Shown here in pieces: positions 1 through 7,781 of a DNA stretch of 10,690 nucleotides (within the stretch, counting starts at the first letter, position 1; each line of letters opens with the position of its first letter). A program made the translations under genes and the position numbers. The DNA comes from Burkholderiaceae bacterium (lineage in GTDB: Bacteria > Pseudomonadota > Gammaproteobacteria > Burkholderiales > Burkholderiaceae_C): positions 1 through 10,690 of the forward strand of contig JALRBF010000212.1 of assembly GCA_023262365.1 (NCBI GenBank), given 5' to 3'. The notes under the pieces were generated by a model. It worked only from the letters and a program-made list of their open reading frames with translations. It ran no database searches and was not told the origin of the DNA.

Positions 1-339
1 GGGAAAGCCCTCGGGCAGCGGCAAGCAAAGGTCGGCTGACACACAGGCGTGGGTGCCAAATCCACCCACACCCGGCAAACAGGCAACGGCTTGGCCCACT
101 TGCCAGCCTCGAACGTCGGCGCCCACGGCCTCTACCCAGCCAGCCATCTCAGCCCCAGGCACAAAAGGCAAAGCGGGTTTGTGCTGGTATTGGTTGCGCA
201 CAATCAACAGGTCGGGAAAATTTAGGCTGGCCGCGGCGACGCGCAACCTGAGTTCGTGGGCTTGTGGCTCGGGGGTTGGGGCCTCGCGCCAGGTCAGCGC
301 CTCGGGGCCAGTGGGGGTATCGCAAAACCAAGCGTGCAT
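1..339 (-). CDS. NADPH:quinone oxidoreductase-like protein, 5' part only
   Basis: The reverse strand gives 113 open codons from ATG at 339 to the window edge, so only the N-terminal third of a ~320-aa protein is present. The residues read as the GroES-like fold of the medium-chain dehydrogenase/quinone oxidoreductase family: AAASLNFPDLLIVRNQY, then LPFVPGAEMAGWVEAVGADV, then GWQVGQAVACL. Family members reduce quinones or enoyl compounds with NADPH in the cytoplasm. No zinc-ligand pattern is visible in this part, which fits the zinc-independent quinone reductase branch. A GAGAG about 7 nt upstream of the ATG can serve as ribosome binding site. The gene is divergent from surE across 89 bp. The substrate cannot be told from this fragment. 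Confidence 0.85.
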   Translation of the reverse strand, partial: MHAWFCDTPTGPEALTWREAPTPEPQAHELRLRVAAASLNFPDLLIVRNQYQHKPALPFVPGAEMAGWVEAVGADVRGWQVGQAVACLPGVGGFGTHACVSADLCLPLPEGFP

Positions 340-392
340 GGCGTTCTCTCAGGTCAATCCGCAAAACCTCATGGTAAAGCGAGGGCGCGGCC

Positions 393-420
393 TTGTCTGT
401 CAGGCACACGCACCTACAAT
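393..420 (+). promoter_or_regulatory. Putative sigma70 promoter of the surE cluster
   Basis: TTGTCT at 393-398 and TACAAT at 415-420 are separated by 16 bp, a good match to sigma70 -35 and -10 boxes. The predicted transcription start falls near 426-428, directly before the surE ATG at 429. The message would then be leaderless or nearly so, which fits the lack of a Shine-Dalgarno sequence there. This is inferred from sequence only. Confidence 0.55.
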
Positions 421-428
421 CGACGCCC

Positions 429-1205
429 ATGCGTATTCTCTTAAGCAACGATGACGGTTTTCGAGCCCCCGGCCTGGAGGCGCTGCATCAGGCGTTGCAA
501 GAGGTGGCAACGGTGAAGGTGGTGGCCCCCGAGCACAACAACAGCGCCAAGTCCAACTCGCTCACCCTCACCGCCCCGCTGTACGTGCAGCAAGCGGCCA
601 ATGGCTTCACCTATGTCAACGGCACGCCGGCGGATTGCGTGCACATTGCGCTTACCGGCATGCTGGCCGAACACGAATTGCCCGACCTGGTGGTCTCGGG
701 CATCAACAACGGCGCCAACATGGGCGACGACACCATTTACTCGGGCACCGTGGGCGCAGCCATGGAAGGCTACTTGTTCGGTGTGCCTGCGGTGGCGTTT
801 TCATTGGTGGACAAAGGCTGGGCGCACCTTGATGCAGCGGCCAAGCGTTGCGCCGAGTTGGTGCGTAGCCTGATGCCGCTGACCCATGGCCAGGCGCACA
901 CCGCGCCGTGGTTGCTCAACGTTAACCTGCCCAATCGGCCTTACACCGAACTGGGCGCGTTGCAGTGGACGCGCTTGGGCCGGCGTCATGCTGCCCAACG
1001 CGTGATGACGCAAGACAACCCGCGCGGTGAAACGATGTACTGGATTGGCGCGGCCGGCGAAGCGCGCGACGCCACACCAGGCACCGATTTTCATGCCACG
1101 GCACAGGGTCAGGTCTCCATCACGCCGCTGCAGGTGGATTTGACCGACCACGACCGCCTACCCTACTGGCGGGCGCTGTTGCCGCCCACTGAGAGCCCTC
1201 GTTGA
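429..1205 (+). CDS. surE: 5'/3'-nucleotidase SurE
   Basis: The 258-aa product is the usual length for SurE, a metal-dependent phosphatase of nucleoside 5'- and 3'-monophosphates that also acts on short polyphosphate. The start [10 protein letters not shown] is diagnostic and holds the metal-binding D8 and D9. Other family blocks are visible: the [10 protein letters not shown] region with S39, [10 protein letters not shown] (about 62-71), and [20 protein letters not shown] (about 90-109), which supplies an Asn ligand and the phosphate-binding loop. ATG 429 was chosen because upstream in-frame codons (back to 393) add 12 residues not found in the family and would lie inside the promoter. It is the first gene of surE-pcm-nlpD-rlmD, and its TGA overlaps the likely pcm start. 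The overlap suggests coupled translation and a shared stress-survival role. Confidence 0.96.
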   Translation: MRILLSNDDGFRAPGLEALHQALQEVATVKVVAPEHNNSAKSNSLTLTAPLYVQQAANGFTYVNGTPADCVHIALTGMLAEHELPDLVVSGINNGANMGDDTIYSGTVGAAMEGYLFGVPAVAFSLVDKGWAHLDAAAKRCAELVRSLMPLTHGQAHTAPWLLNVNLPNRPYTELGALQWTRLGRRHAAQRVMTQDNPRGETMYWIGAAGEARDATPGTDFHATAQGQVSITPLQVDLTDHDRLPYWRALLPPTESPR

Positions 1206-1966
1206 GCGCCAACGAGCGGGCACCTTCGCGCTTTCCGGCGCGCGCCGTGCCGCCGGCGGTCATGGCACCCGCCCGCCCTGCCTCACAGGCACGTGCGGCC
1301 CCCACGGCGCCCGCCGGGCTGGGCCTTGATTCGGCGGCCGTGCGCCAGGCCATGGTGCAGCGTTTGGCGAGCCTGCCGGGGATAGAGTCGGTGGTGCTGG
1401 CCGCTTTGGCCGAGGTGCCGCGCCACGCCTTTGTTGACCCTGCCTTGGCCAATCAGGCCTACCAAGACACCAGTTTGCCCATTGGCTTGGGCCAAACCAT
1501 CTCCAAGCCCAGTGTGGTGGCACGCATGCTCTCGCTGCTGCTGCAGGGCCGTGCCGAGCCGCCCGCCAAGGCGCTGGAAATTGGCACCGGGTGCGGCTAT
1601 CAGGCCGCCTTGTTGGCGCGTTTGTGCGGCACCGTGGTCAGTGTGGAGCGTCTCAAGGGCCTGCACGACAAGGCCCGCACCCTGTTGCGCCCGTTGGCGC
1701 TGCGCAACTTGCATTTGGTGTTGGCCGACGGCACCCAAGGCTACCCCAGTTACGCACCCTACGACGTCATCGTGGCCGCAGCGGCTGGGCCCGAGGTGCC
1801 GGCGGCATGGCTCGCGCAACTGGCCCCGGGTGGCACCTTGGTCGCCCCGGTTCAGGTGGCAGTGGGCAAACACGTGTTGCGGCTGGTCAAGCGCACCCGC
1901 CAAGGATGGCAGCAAACCGATTTGGAGGAAGTGCGCTTCGTCCCGCTAAAATTTGGGGTGATATGA
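1202..1966 (+). CDS. pcm: Protein-L-isoaspartate O-methyltransferase
   Basis: This SAM-dependent enzyme methylates L-isoaspartyl residues in damaged cytoplasmic proteins, starting their repair. Visible motifs are QTISKP (98-103, the active-site Ser/Thr loop), the SAM-binding motif [10 protein letters not shown] (126-134), VVSVER (145-150) and the C-terminal RFVPLKFG. The conserved core begins near residue 45. The first ~40 residues are a low-complexity Ala/Pro/Arg extension. The start is uncertain: TTG 1202 overlaps the surE stop and has a GAGAG about 7 nt upstream. ATG 1262 in the same frame would give a 234-aa protein closer to the usual ~210-220 aa, but has no clear Shine-Dalgarno. The stop overlaps the nlpD ATG (ATGA). 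Confidence 0.94.
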   Translation: MSANERAPSRFPARAVPPAVMAPARPASQARAAPTAPAGLGLDSAAVRQAMVQRLASLPGIESVVLAALAEVPRHAFVDPALANQAYQDTSLPIGLGQTISKPSVVARMLSLLLQGRAEPPAKALEIGTGCGYQAALLARLCGTVVSVERLKGLHDKARTLLRPLALRNLHLVLADGTQGYPSYAPYDVIVAAAAGPEVPAAWLAQLAPGGTLVAPVQVAVGKHVLRLVKRTRQGWQQTDLEEVRFVPLKFGVI

Positions 1967-2874
1967 AACGGTTAACCTTATTGAGTGTGTGCGCCCTGTT
2001 GCTGGCCGGATGCGCTTCTACCTACGATGCGGCGCAGGCCCCGGTCGAAACCCGTAACTTGCCCCGGCGTAGTCTAGAGCCTGCGCCCGAGGGCTACTAC
2101 CGCATTCAGCCAGGCGACACCCTGGTGCGCATTGCCGATTCGTTTCGCCTAAATTGGCGCGAGGTGGCACGCTGGAACCAGCTCAGTGACCCCAATCAAC
2201 TCGAGGCAGGGGCTTTATTACGGGTCACGCCGCCGCCGGCGCCCGCCGTGGCCGCCGCTCAGGCCACACCCGCACCCGCGGCGCAGCGGGTGGTGGTCAA
2301 GCCCGTGGATGGCGCCAGCGGCCCCGCCAAAGCCCAGCCCCTTAAACCCGTGGCGGGTCAAGACGGCGCCGCTGCCACCGAGCCCACGCCAACGGCTGAA
2401 TCCAACGGCTCGCCCACCCTGCCGCGGCCAGCCTCGGCGGTACAAAACGCGCAACCCGAGCCGCCGCCAGGCCCAAGCGAAGAGGCCAGGGCGGCGGCCC
2501 GCGCCGATGGCGTGAATTTTGTCTGGCCAGCCAAGGGGGATGTGGTGGCCACCTTTGATGGCAAAACCAACAAAGGCATCGGCATCGGTGGCGAAGCCGG
2601 CTCGCCGGTGACGGCCGCAGCCGATGGCCGCGTGGTGTATGCCGGCTCGGGCTTGCGTGGCTACGGTAACCTGGTGATTCTCAAGCACAACGACACCCTG
2701 CTGACCGCCTACGCGCACAACCAGGTGTTGCTGGTGAAAGAAGACCAGGAAGTCAAACAAGGCCAAACCATTGCCCAAATGGGGAGCAGCGACGCCGACC
2801 GGGTTAAGCTGCATTTTGAAATACGACGGCTGGGTAAGCCGGTCGATCCATTGGCCTACCTGCCCGCGCCCTAG
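1963..2874 (+). CDS. nlpD: NlpD-type LysM/LytM lipoprotein (amidase activator)
   Basis: The 303-aa product has a lipoprotein signal peptide with lipobox LAGC (lipidated C17). A LysM peptidoglycan-binding domain follows (about 46-89, [15 protein letters not shown]). A Pro/Ala-rich linker covers 90-183, and a LytM/M23 domain covers about 187-300 ([36 protein letters not shown]). NlpD is known as an envelope factor that activates the cell-wall amidase AmiC at the division site. The HxxxD metal site of active M23 peptidases is replaced by NKGIG, so the domain should be non-catalytic, as expected for an activator. ATG 1963 was chosen because it gives the signal peptide at once and overlaps the pcm stop. 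The longer open frame upstream is antisense-free noise inside pcm. rpoS, a common downstream neighbour, is not present. Confidence 0.95.
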   Translation: MKRLTLLSVCALLLAGCASTYDAAQAPVETRNLPRRSLEPAPEGYYRIQPGDTLVRIADSFRLNWREVARWNQLSDPNQLEAGALLRVTPPPAPAVAAAQATPAPAAQRVVVKPVDGASGPAKAQPLKPVAGQDGAAATEPTPTAESNGSPTLPRPASAVQNAQPEPPPGPSEEARAAARADGVNFVWPAKGDVVATFDGKTNKGIGIGGEAGSPVTAAADGRVVYAGSGLRGYGNLVILKHNDTLLTAYAHNQVLLVKEDQEVKQGQTIAQMGSSDADRVKLHFEIRRLGKPVDPLAYLPAP

Positions 2875-2875
2875 C

Positions 2876-4315
2876 ATGGCGCGCACCCAAGCCAGCCCCG
2901 ACCCCGAGTGGTTGCGGGTAGACAGCCTCGACTTGGAGGGGCAAGGTGTTGCCACCCGGGCCGACGGCAAGGTGGTTTTTATTGAGGGCGCTTTACCCGG
3001 CGAACGCGTGCAGGTGGTGGTGCACCGACGCAAGGCGCGCTTTGAGCAAGCCTCGGTGGTGGCGGTGCAGCGCCCTGCCACGGCGCGCGTCACCCCCGGG
3101 TGCCCGCACTTTGGGCTGCACCCAGGGGCCTGTGGCGGCTGCAAACTGCAGCACCTACAGGCCGATACCCAAGTGGCGGTTAAGCAGCGCGGCCTCGAGG
3201 ACCAGCTGTGGCACCTGGCCAAGGTCAAACCGCTGCAGGTGCTGCGCCCGATTCATGGCCCCACCTGGGGGTATCGGCACCGGGCGCGATTGTCGGTGCG
3301 CTACGTACCCAAAAAAGACGCGGTGCTTGTGGGATTTCATGAGCGCAAAAGCCGCTACGTGGCCGACATGACCCAGTGTCCGGTGCTGCCACCAGCCGTC
3401 AGCGCCATGCTGCCTGCGCTGCGGCAAGCCCTTTACCGCATGCCCTCGCGGGCACTTTGCCCGCAAATCGAACTTGCCGCCGACGACCACACCACCGCCT
3501 TGGTGTTGCGCCACCTGGAGCCTTTGCTGGGGCAAGACATGGCCGAATTAAAGGCCTTTGCCTTGGCGCAGCAACAACAAGGCCATCGGGTGCAATGGTG
3601 GTTGCAGCCTGGTGGCCCAGCCACCGTGGCGCCGTTGGAACCCAACCCGGATGACGGTTTGGCCTACACGCTGCCAGCTTATGGCATGCATATGCCGTTT
3701 CGACCCACCGATTTCACTCAAGTTAATCCGGCCATTAACCGTGTGCTGGTGCCACGCGCCTTGTCGTGGTTAGCGCTGCAGCCACACGAAACCGCCATTG
3801 ACTGGTTTTGTGGCTTGGGCAACTTCACCTTACCCTTGGCCACGGAGGGCGCGCGGGTAATTGGACTGGAGGGCTCTGCGGCATTGGTGCAGCGCGCGCA
3901 ACACAACGCCGCGGCCGCAGCAGCAACGCTGCGGGCGAGGCCAGAATTTGTGGCCAGGGATTTGTTTACCCTGCAAGCCGCCGATGTGGTCGCTTTGGGC
4001 ACAGCGCACAAGTGGCTGATCGACCCGCCCCGCGAAGGTGCCTTTGCCTTGGTCAAGGCATTGGTTGAGGCTATTGAACTGTCCAGCCAGACGCCAGGGC
4101 AGCCTGCTTGGCAGCCGCCCGAGCGCATCGTTTACGTCAGTTGCAACCCCGCCACGCTGGCGCGAGACGCCGGTCTGCTGGTGCACCGTGCGGGCATGGT
4201 GTGCGAAGCGGCCGGCGTAATTAATATGTTTGCGCACACCGCGCACGTGGAGTGCATGGCGGTGTTTAGCCGCCGCGGCCAAGCCGACCCTGGTGCATCG
4301 CAGGCCGCTGGCTAG
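2876..4315 (+). CDS. rlmD: 23S rRNA (uracil(1939)-C5)-methyltransferase RlmD
   Basis: The 479-aa product is an RNA m5U methyltransferase. An N-terminal TRAM domain (about 10-67, [12 protein letters not shown]) is followed by a 4Fe-4S cluster set at C76, C86, C89 (CGGCKLQ) and C168 (TQCPV). The SAM-binding motif is [14 protein letters not shown] (309-322), LIDPPREG (381-388) follows, and the catalytic Cys is C423 in [11 protein letters not shown]. The cluster pattern separates RlmD from TrmA, which lacks it. RlmD methylates U1939 of 23S rRNA. The ATG lies one base after the nlpD stop and has no Shine-Dalgarno of its own, so translation probably reinitiates from nlpD. A longer reading from 2771 lies inside nlpD and is rejected. 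The TAG stop overlaps that of the convergent yccA-like gene. Confidence 0.95.
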   Translation: MARTQASPDPEWLRVDSLDLEGQGVATRADGKVVFIEGALPGERVQVVVHRRKARFEQASVVAVQRPATARVTPGCPHFGLHPGACGGCKLQHLQADTQVAVKQRGLEDQLWHLAKVKPLQVLRPIHGPTWGYRHRARLSVRYVPKKDAVLVGFHERKSRYVADMTQCPVLPPAVSAMLPALRQALYRMPSRALCPQIELAADDHTTALVLRHLEPLLGQDMAELKAFALAQQQQGHRVQWWLQPGGPATVAPLEPNPDDGLAYTLPAYGMHMPFRPTDFTQVNPAINRVLVPRALSWLALQPHETAIDWFCGLGNFTLPLATEGARVIGLEGSAALVQRAQHNAAAAAATLRARPEFVARDLFTLQAADVVALGTAHKWLIDPPREGAFALVKALVEAIELSSQTPGQPAWQPPERIVYVSCNPATLARDAGLLVHRAGMVCEAAGVINMFAHTAHVECMAVFSRRGQADPGASQAAG

Positions 4316-5007
4316 TCGCGCTGGCCGCCAAAGACGCTCAGCAGCATCAGCAGATTTTGGAAGATGTTGACGAGATTGAGGTACAACGCCAAGGTCGCGC
4401 TGATGTAGTTGGTTTCTCCACCATCGACAATGCGCTTGAGGTCGAACAACAAAAAGGCGCTAAACAAGCCCACGGCAAGCATGCTGAGCACGAGCATGCC
4501 CGTGGAGCTTGCCACGAACATGTTGATGACCATACCCACCAACAACACGACCAGGCCGACCATGAGCCATTGCTGCATGCCGCTTAGGTCGCGCTTGGTG
4601 GTGGTGGCCACACCGGCCATGACAAAAAACACGCCAGCGGTACCGCCAAAGGCCGTCATGACCAATTCGGCACCGTTGCTAAAGCCCAGCACCATGGCAA
4701 TCAGGCGTGACATCATCAAGCCCATGAAGAAGGTGAAGGCCAGCAACACCCACACGCCAGCGGCGCTGTTTTTGGTCTTTTGAATGGCGAAGATAAAACC
4801 AAAGGCAACCGCCAAAAACAGAATGAAGCTCAGCCCACCACCCATGGCCGCGGTGATGCCCGTGCTCACACCCACCCAGGCGCCCAAGACGGTTGGCAAC
4901 AGACTGATGGCCAACAGCCAGTAGGTGTTGCGCAGCACGCGGTTGCGGTGCACAACCCGAGCGGAGGCGGTGGTGTCGATGGGGGTAGATGGGTTGGAAC
5001 CAATCAT
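4312..5007 (-). CDS. Bax inhibitor-1/YccA family membrane protein
   Basis: The 231-aa product has seven predicted hydrophobic helices (about 29-47, 54-74, 83-108, 116-134, 146-166, 170-189, 205-226), the layout of the BI-1/YccA family. The C-terminal [30 protein letters not shown] block is typical when read in sections: LFDLKRI (187-193), then TNYI, then [11 protein letters not shown] (206-216). E. coli YccA interacts with the FtsH protease, and other members are pH-sensitive ion leak channels. The role here is inferred by family only. ATG 5007 was chosen over an upstream ATG at 5067 because an AAGGA lies about 8 nt before it and the alternative adds 20 hydrophilic residues. It is convergent with rlmD (4-bp overlap) and divergent from the symporter genes. 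Confidence 0.93.
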   Translation of the reverse strand: MIGSNPSTPIDTTASARVVHRNRVLRNTYWLLAISLLPTVLGAWVGVSTGITAAMGGGLSFILFLAVAFGFIFAIQKTKNSAAGVWVLLAFTFFMGLMMSRLIAMVLGFSNGAELVMTAFGGTAGVFFVMAGVATTTKRDLSGMQQWLMVGLVVLLVGMVINMFVASSTGMLVLSMLAVGLFSAFLLFDLKRIVDGGETNYISATLALYLNLVNIFQNLLMLLSVFGGQRD

Positions 5008-5038
5008 GTCGCAAGTCCTTAAGTTCAAGGTATCTCTT

Positions 5039-5067
5039 AGTTTAGGACATGCGAGGAAAGTTCCCAA
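5039..5067 (-). promoter_or_regulatory. Putative sigma70 promoter of the yccA-like gene
   Basis: On the reverse strand TTGGGA (5062-5067) and TAAACT (5039-5044) are spaced by 17 bp. The predicted transcript start is near 5032, leaving about 25 nt of leader with the AAGGA ribosome binding site. The rest of the 255-bp gap to 5262 shows no convincing promoter for the symporter genes on the plus strand. It does contain a small inverted repeat, TTTCTT (5110-5115) / AAGAAA (5128-5133). Confidence 0.45.
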
Positions 5068-5262
5068 AAGCCCCTACATGTTGCCATGGTTATTGGGGTT
5101 TACCCTATTTTTCTTGGTTGTTCAAATAAGAAACGGGTGCCTTTCAGTTAGCTGTAAGCCGACCGTACGACAGTGCGTAGGGTCTGGACGGGTCGCCGTG
5201 CCTTTGGGTGCGCGAGTTTGGTACCAGGTTCACTCTTGCTTCAACGCTTAAGGAGTCTCCGT

Positions 5263-5514
5263 ATGCAAGACAGCCAAGGCTATTGGTCGGCAACGTTGGC
5301 GCTACTTACCAAAGTCCTCGTGATTTGGTTCATAGTGTCCTACCTCGCCGGTATCTTGTTGGCGCCTGCGCTCAACAACATCATGTTGGGTGGTTACCCG
5401 CTGGGCTTTTGGTTTGCTCAGCAAGGTTCCATCTATGTCTTTGTGATCCTCATTTTTTGGTACGCCAAAAAAATGGGTGAAATCGACCGCCAATTCGGCG
5501 TCGAAGAAGACTAA
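5263..5514 (+). CDS. DUF4212 small subunit of sodium:solute symporter
   Basis: This 83-aa protein has two hydrophobic helices (about 12-33 and 46-67). It carries the pattern of the small companion subunits of VC_2705-type symporters: YW near the N-terminus, then GGYPLGFWFAQQGSIYVFV (43-61) and an FWYAKKM end to helix 2. Such proteins are nearly always encoded just before the large SSS permease and are thought to form a complex with it in the inner membrane. The biochemical role is unproven. ATG 5263 has a strong TAAGGAG at 5249-5255, 7 nt upstream, which excludes the longer reading from 5173. The stop codon TAA is itself part of the next gene's Shine-Dalgarno. Confidence 0.92.
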   Translation: MQDSQGYWSATLALLTKVLVIWFIVSYLAGILLAPALNNIMLGGYPLGFWFAQQGSIYVFVILIFWYAKKMGEIDRQFGVEED

Positions 5515-5525
5515 GGAGCCACACC

Positions 5526-7328
5526 ATGGATTTACAAACAGTTACCTATTTGATCGTTGGCGCCTCCTTTGCGCTGTACATCGGTATCGCGATTTGGGCG
5601 CGTGCCGGGAGCACGGGTGAGTTCTACGTGGCAGGGCGCGGTGTTAACCCCGTGATGAACGGGGCGGCCACGGCAGCTGACTGGATGTCTGCGGCGTCAT
5701 TCATTTCAATGGCCGGTCTGATTTCTGGCTTTGGCTACGGTGGCACCGTGTTCTTGATGGGCTGGACTGGCGGCTACGTGTTGTTGGCGATGCTGCTGGC
5801 CCCGTACTTGCGCAAGTTTGGCAAGTTCACGGTACCGGAATTTATCGGTGATCGCTTCTACTCACCGACGGCTCGTACGGTGGCGGTGATTTGCTTGTTG
5901 GTGGCGTCGATCACGTACATCATTGGGCAGATGACTGGTGTGGGTATTGCCTTTGCCCGCTTTCTTGAAGTGGACAAGGACACCGGCATTTACGTGGGTA
6001 TGGCCATTGTGTTTACCTACGCGGTGTTTGGTGGCATGAAGGGCATCACTTACACCCAGGTGGCGCAATACTGTGTGCTGATTTTGGCCTACACCATTCC
6101 GGCTATCTTCATCTCGTTGAACCTCACCGGCAACCCGTTGCCTCAATTGGGTCTGGGCTCGGATTTTGCGGGTTCGGGTGTCTCACTGCTGGCAAAACTG
6201 GACCAAGTGGTCACGGACTTGGGCTTCAGCCAGTACACCACCTCGCCCCGTTTGAGCATGCTCAACACCTTCAGCTACACGGTGTCGTTGATGATCGGCA
6301 CGGCGGGCTTGCCCCACGTGATCGTGCGCTTCTTTACCGTGCCCAAAGTGGCTGATGCACGCCGCTCGGCTGGCTGGGCGTTGTTCTTCATTGCCATTTT
6401 GTATACCACCGCACCTGCGGTAGGCGCCATGGCCAAGTTGAACCTGCACGCCACGGTGAACACCGCGGTCAAGGGTGGCGGTGACTTGTATGCCACCGAG
6501 AGCAGCATCTTGGCTAGCGAGCGTCCGGATTGGATGAAGCGTTGGGAAGCCACTGGATTGCTGAAATTCACCGACAAAAACGGTGACGGTCGCATCCAGT
6601 ACTACAACGACAAGACCAAGAACGAAGCGGTGCTTGCCAAGGCCAATGCGGCTGGCTGGAAGGGCAACGAGCTCAGCGTCAACAACGACATCATCGTGTT
6701 GGCCAACCCAGAGATTGCCATGCTGCCCAACTGGGTGATTGCGCTGGTAGCTGCAGGGGGATTGGCTGCCGCGTTGTCAACCGCTGCGGGCTTGCTGATG
6801 GCGATTGCCTCAGCCATCTCGCATGACTTGATCAAAGGGGTGATCAACCCTGAGATTGACGAAAAGAGCGAGTTGCTGGCTGGCAAGATTGCCATGGCGG
6901 TGGCCATTTTTGTGGCAGGTTATTTGGGGTTGAATCCGCCAGGATTCGCCGCAGGTACCGTGGCACTGGCCTTTGGTATTGCCGCCTCGTCGCTGTTCCC
7001 CGCGATCATGTTGGGTATCTTCTCCAAGACCATGAATACGCGTGGTGCGGTTTGGGGAATGATCGCCGGCTTGGCGGTGACCCTGTTCTACGTGTTTGCG
7101 CACAAGGGTATCTTCTTCATCAAGGGCACCGAGTTTGTGCACATGGTGGGTGGTGAAAACGGCTGGTTTGGGATTGAGCCGAACGCCATTGGTACCTTGG
7201 GTGCGATCGTGAACTTTGTGGTGGCGTTCTTGGTGGCCAAGACCGCCGCGCCGGCGCCTCAGCATATTCAGGACTTGGTTGAGTCGATTCGTGTGCCCAA
7301 GGGCGCAGGGGCGGCCACTGGTCACTGA
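5526..7328 (+). CDS. Sodium:solute symporter, VC_2705/ActP-like large subunit
   Basis: The 600-aa protein is an SSS-family permease (LeuT fold, inner membrane) that couples Na+ or another cation to uptake of a small organic acid. Family blocks include FYVAGRGVNPVMNGAATAAD (33-52), GYGGTVFLMGW (70-80), the SSS signature GLPHVIVRFFTVP (261-273) and the Na+-site helix AALSTAAGLLMA (415-426). About 12-13 hydrophobic segments can be counted. A soluble insert of about 95 residues (305-400) separates two helices and contains an EF-hand-like loop, DKNGDGRIQYYN (350-361). Pairing with a DUF4212 subunit points to the VC_2705 subgroup rather than true ActP. Acetate, lactate or another monocarboxylate are plausible substrates, but the sequence does not decide. 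The ribosome binding site AAGGAG (5513-5518) overlaps the preceding stop codon. An intrinsic terminator follows. Confidence 0.93.
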   Translation: MDLQTVTYLIVGASFALYIGIAIWARAGSTGEFYVAGRGVNPVMNGAATAADWMSAASFISMAGLISGFGYGGTVFLMGWTGGYVLLAMLLAPYLRKFGKFTVPEFIGDRFYSPTARTVAVICLLVASITYIIGQMTGVGIAFARFLEVDKDTGIYVGMAIVFTYAVFGGMKGITYTQVAQYCVLILAYTIPAIFISLNLTGNPLPQLGLGSDFAGSGVSLLAKLDQVVTDLGFSQYTTSPRLSMLNTFSYTVSLMIGTAGLPHVIVRFFTVPKVADARRSAGWALFFIAILYTTAPAVGAMAKLNLHATVNTAVKGGGDLYATESSILASERPDWMKRWEATGLLKFTDKNGDGRIQYYNDKTKNEAVLAKANAAGWKGNELSVNNDIIVLANPEIAMLPNWVIALVAAGGLAAALSTAAGLLMAIASAISHDLIKGVINPEIDEKSELLAGKIAMAVAIFVAGYLGLNPPGFAAGTVALAFGIAASSLFPAIMLGIFSKTMNTRGAVWGMIAGLAVTLFYVFAHKGIFFIKGTEFVHMVGGENGWFGIEPNAIGTLGAIVNFVVAFLVAKTAAPAPQHIQDLVESIRVPKGAGAATGH

Positions 7329-7374
7329 TGCACCACCGGGGCGAGACTGGCGTGTTGTCCCGGTAAACTGAACA

Positions 7375-7409
7375 CCCGCCGGCGGGATGCTGCCGGCGGG
7401 TTTTTTTTT
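7375..7409 (+). terminator. Intrinsic terminator after the symporter genes
   Basis: A perfect 9-bp GC-rich stem, CCCGCCGGC (7375-7383) and GCCGGCGGG (7392-7400), with an 8-nt loop is followed at once by nine T residues (7401-7409). It lies 46 bp after the symporter stop and should end that transcript. It also lies directly before the ribosome binding site of the next gene. Confidence 0.93.
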
Positions 7410-7421
7410 GGGAGGTTGCGC

Positions 7422-7781
7422 GTGCACGCTTATGTGTTCATTGTGCTGAACTGGATTTTGCTGCTGGGCCTGGTGGTCTTGGGGGTGGTGTGGCTGCGCG
7501 AGGCGTGGCGTATTGCCATTCAACGCGATTTTTCGCGCGTGGCGCTCAAACGCGGTGAACCACCGCCTGACCCGGCGCGGGTGGCGCCTTATGCTGCGGT
7601 GGTTAACCTCCTCGGCGGCACTGTGGCCGTCTCCACGGTGCTTTGGGTGGTGCTGGACCAACCGCGCTACGAGGCTTGGAATGCCTTGGGCGGCATCACC
7701 ATATGGCTTAAGCTGTTTGCCAACTTTATTTTGGCGCGTCACGCCCACGCCGGGCAGGCCCGCGGCAAGCGCGCTGGTTAG
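7422..7781 (+). CDS. Hypothetical small membrane protein
   Basis: I do not recognise this 119-aa protein. It shows three hydrophobic stretches (about 4-26, 57-78, 88-105). A charged loop, LREAWRIAIQRDFSRVALKR (25-44), lies between the first two, followed by a Pro-rich PPPDPAR, and the tail is basic (ARHAHAGQARGKRAG). By the positive-inside rule the loop and the tail would be cytoplasmic; with three helices both cannot be, so one stretch may not span. GTG 7422 is preferred over TTG 7416 because GGAGG (7411-7415) lies 6 nt before it. It overlaps convergent ppsR by 4 bp (TTAG). A terminator sits 12 bp upstream of the start, so its promoter is unclear. Confidence 0.75.
   Translation: MHAYVFIVLNWILLLGLVVLGVVWLREAWRIAIQRDFSRVALKRGEPPPDPARVAPYAAVVNLLGGTVAVSTVLWVVLDQPRYEAWNALGGITIWLKLFANFILARHAHAGQARGKRAG

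Noticed and set aside
1922..1952. TTGGAG / TAAAAT as an internal promoter before nlpD
   Set aside because: The spacing is 19 bp and the sequence lies in constrained pcm codons, so support is too weak.
1591..1962. N-terminal extension of the nlpD frame
   Set aside because: It lies inside pcm in another frame and would bury the clear lipoprotein signal peptide starting at 1963.
2218..3228. Long reverse-strand open frame of 336 codons opposite nlpD/rlmD
   Set aside because: It lies entirely antisense to two well-supported genes, has low-complexity Arg/Gly/His-rich content and crosses their boundary. GC-rich codon bias explains it.
5058..5064. GGAACTT on the reverse strand, identical to a sigmaE -35 core, before the yccA-like gene
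   Set aside because: No matching -10 lies at the required distance, while a sigma70 pair with 17-bp spacing overlaps it.
5149..5180. Hairpin-like CC(G)TACG / CGTAGG in the yccA-symporter gap
   Set aside because: The short arms need a bulge, and no T-run or recognisable operator form is present.
5207..5245. Sigma54-like element (GG and TTGCTT) upstream of the symporter genes
   Set aside because: The GG and GC elements are 9 bp apart rather than 10, and the flanking consensus is poor.
6810..7748. Reverse-strand open frame of 312 codons spanning the symporter end, the terminator and the small membrane gene
   Set aside because: It runs through a strong terminator and two coding regions, is rich in His/Arg/Gln and shows no family pattern.
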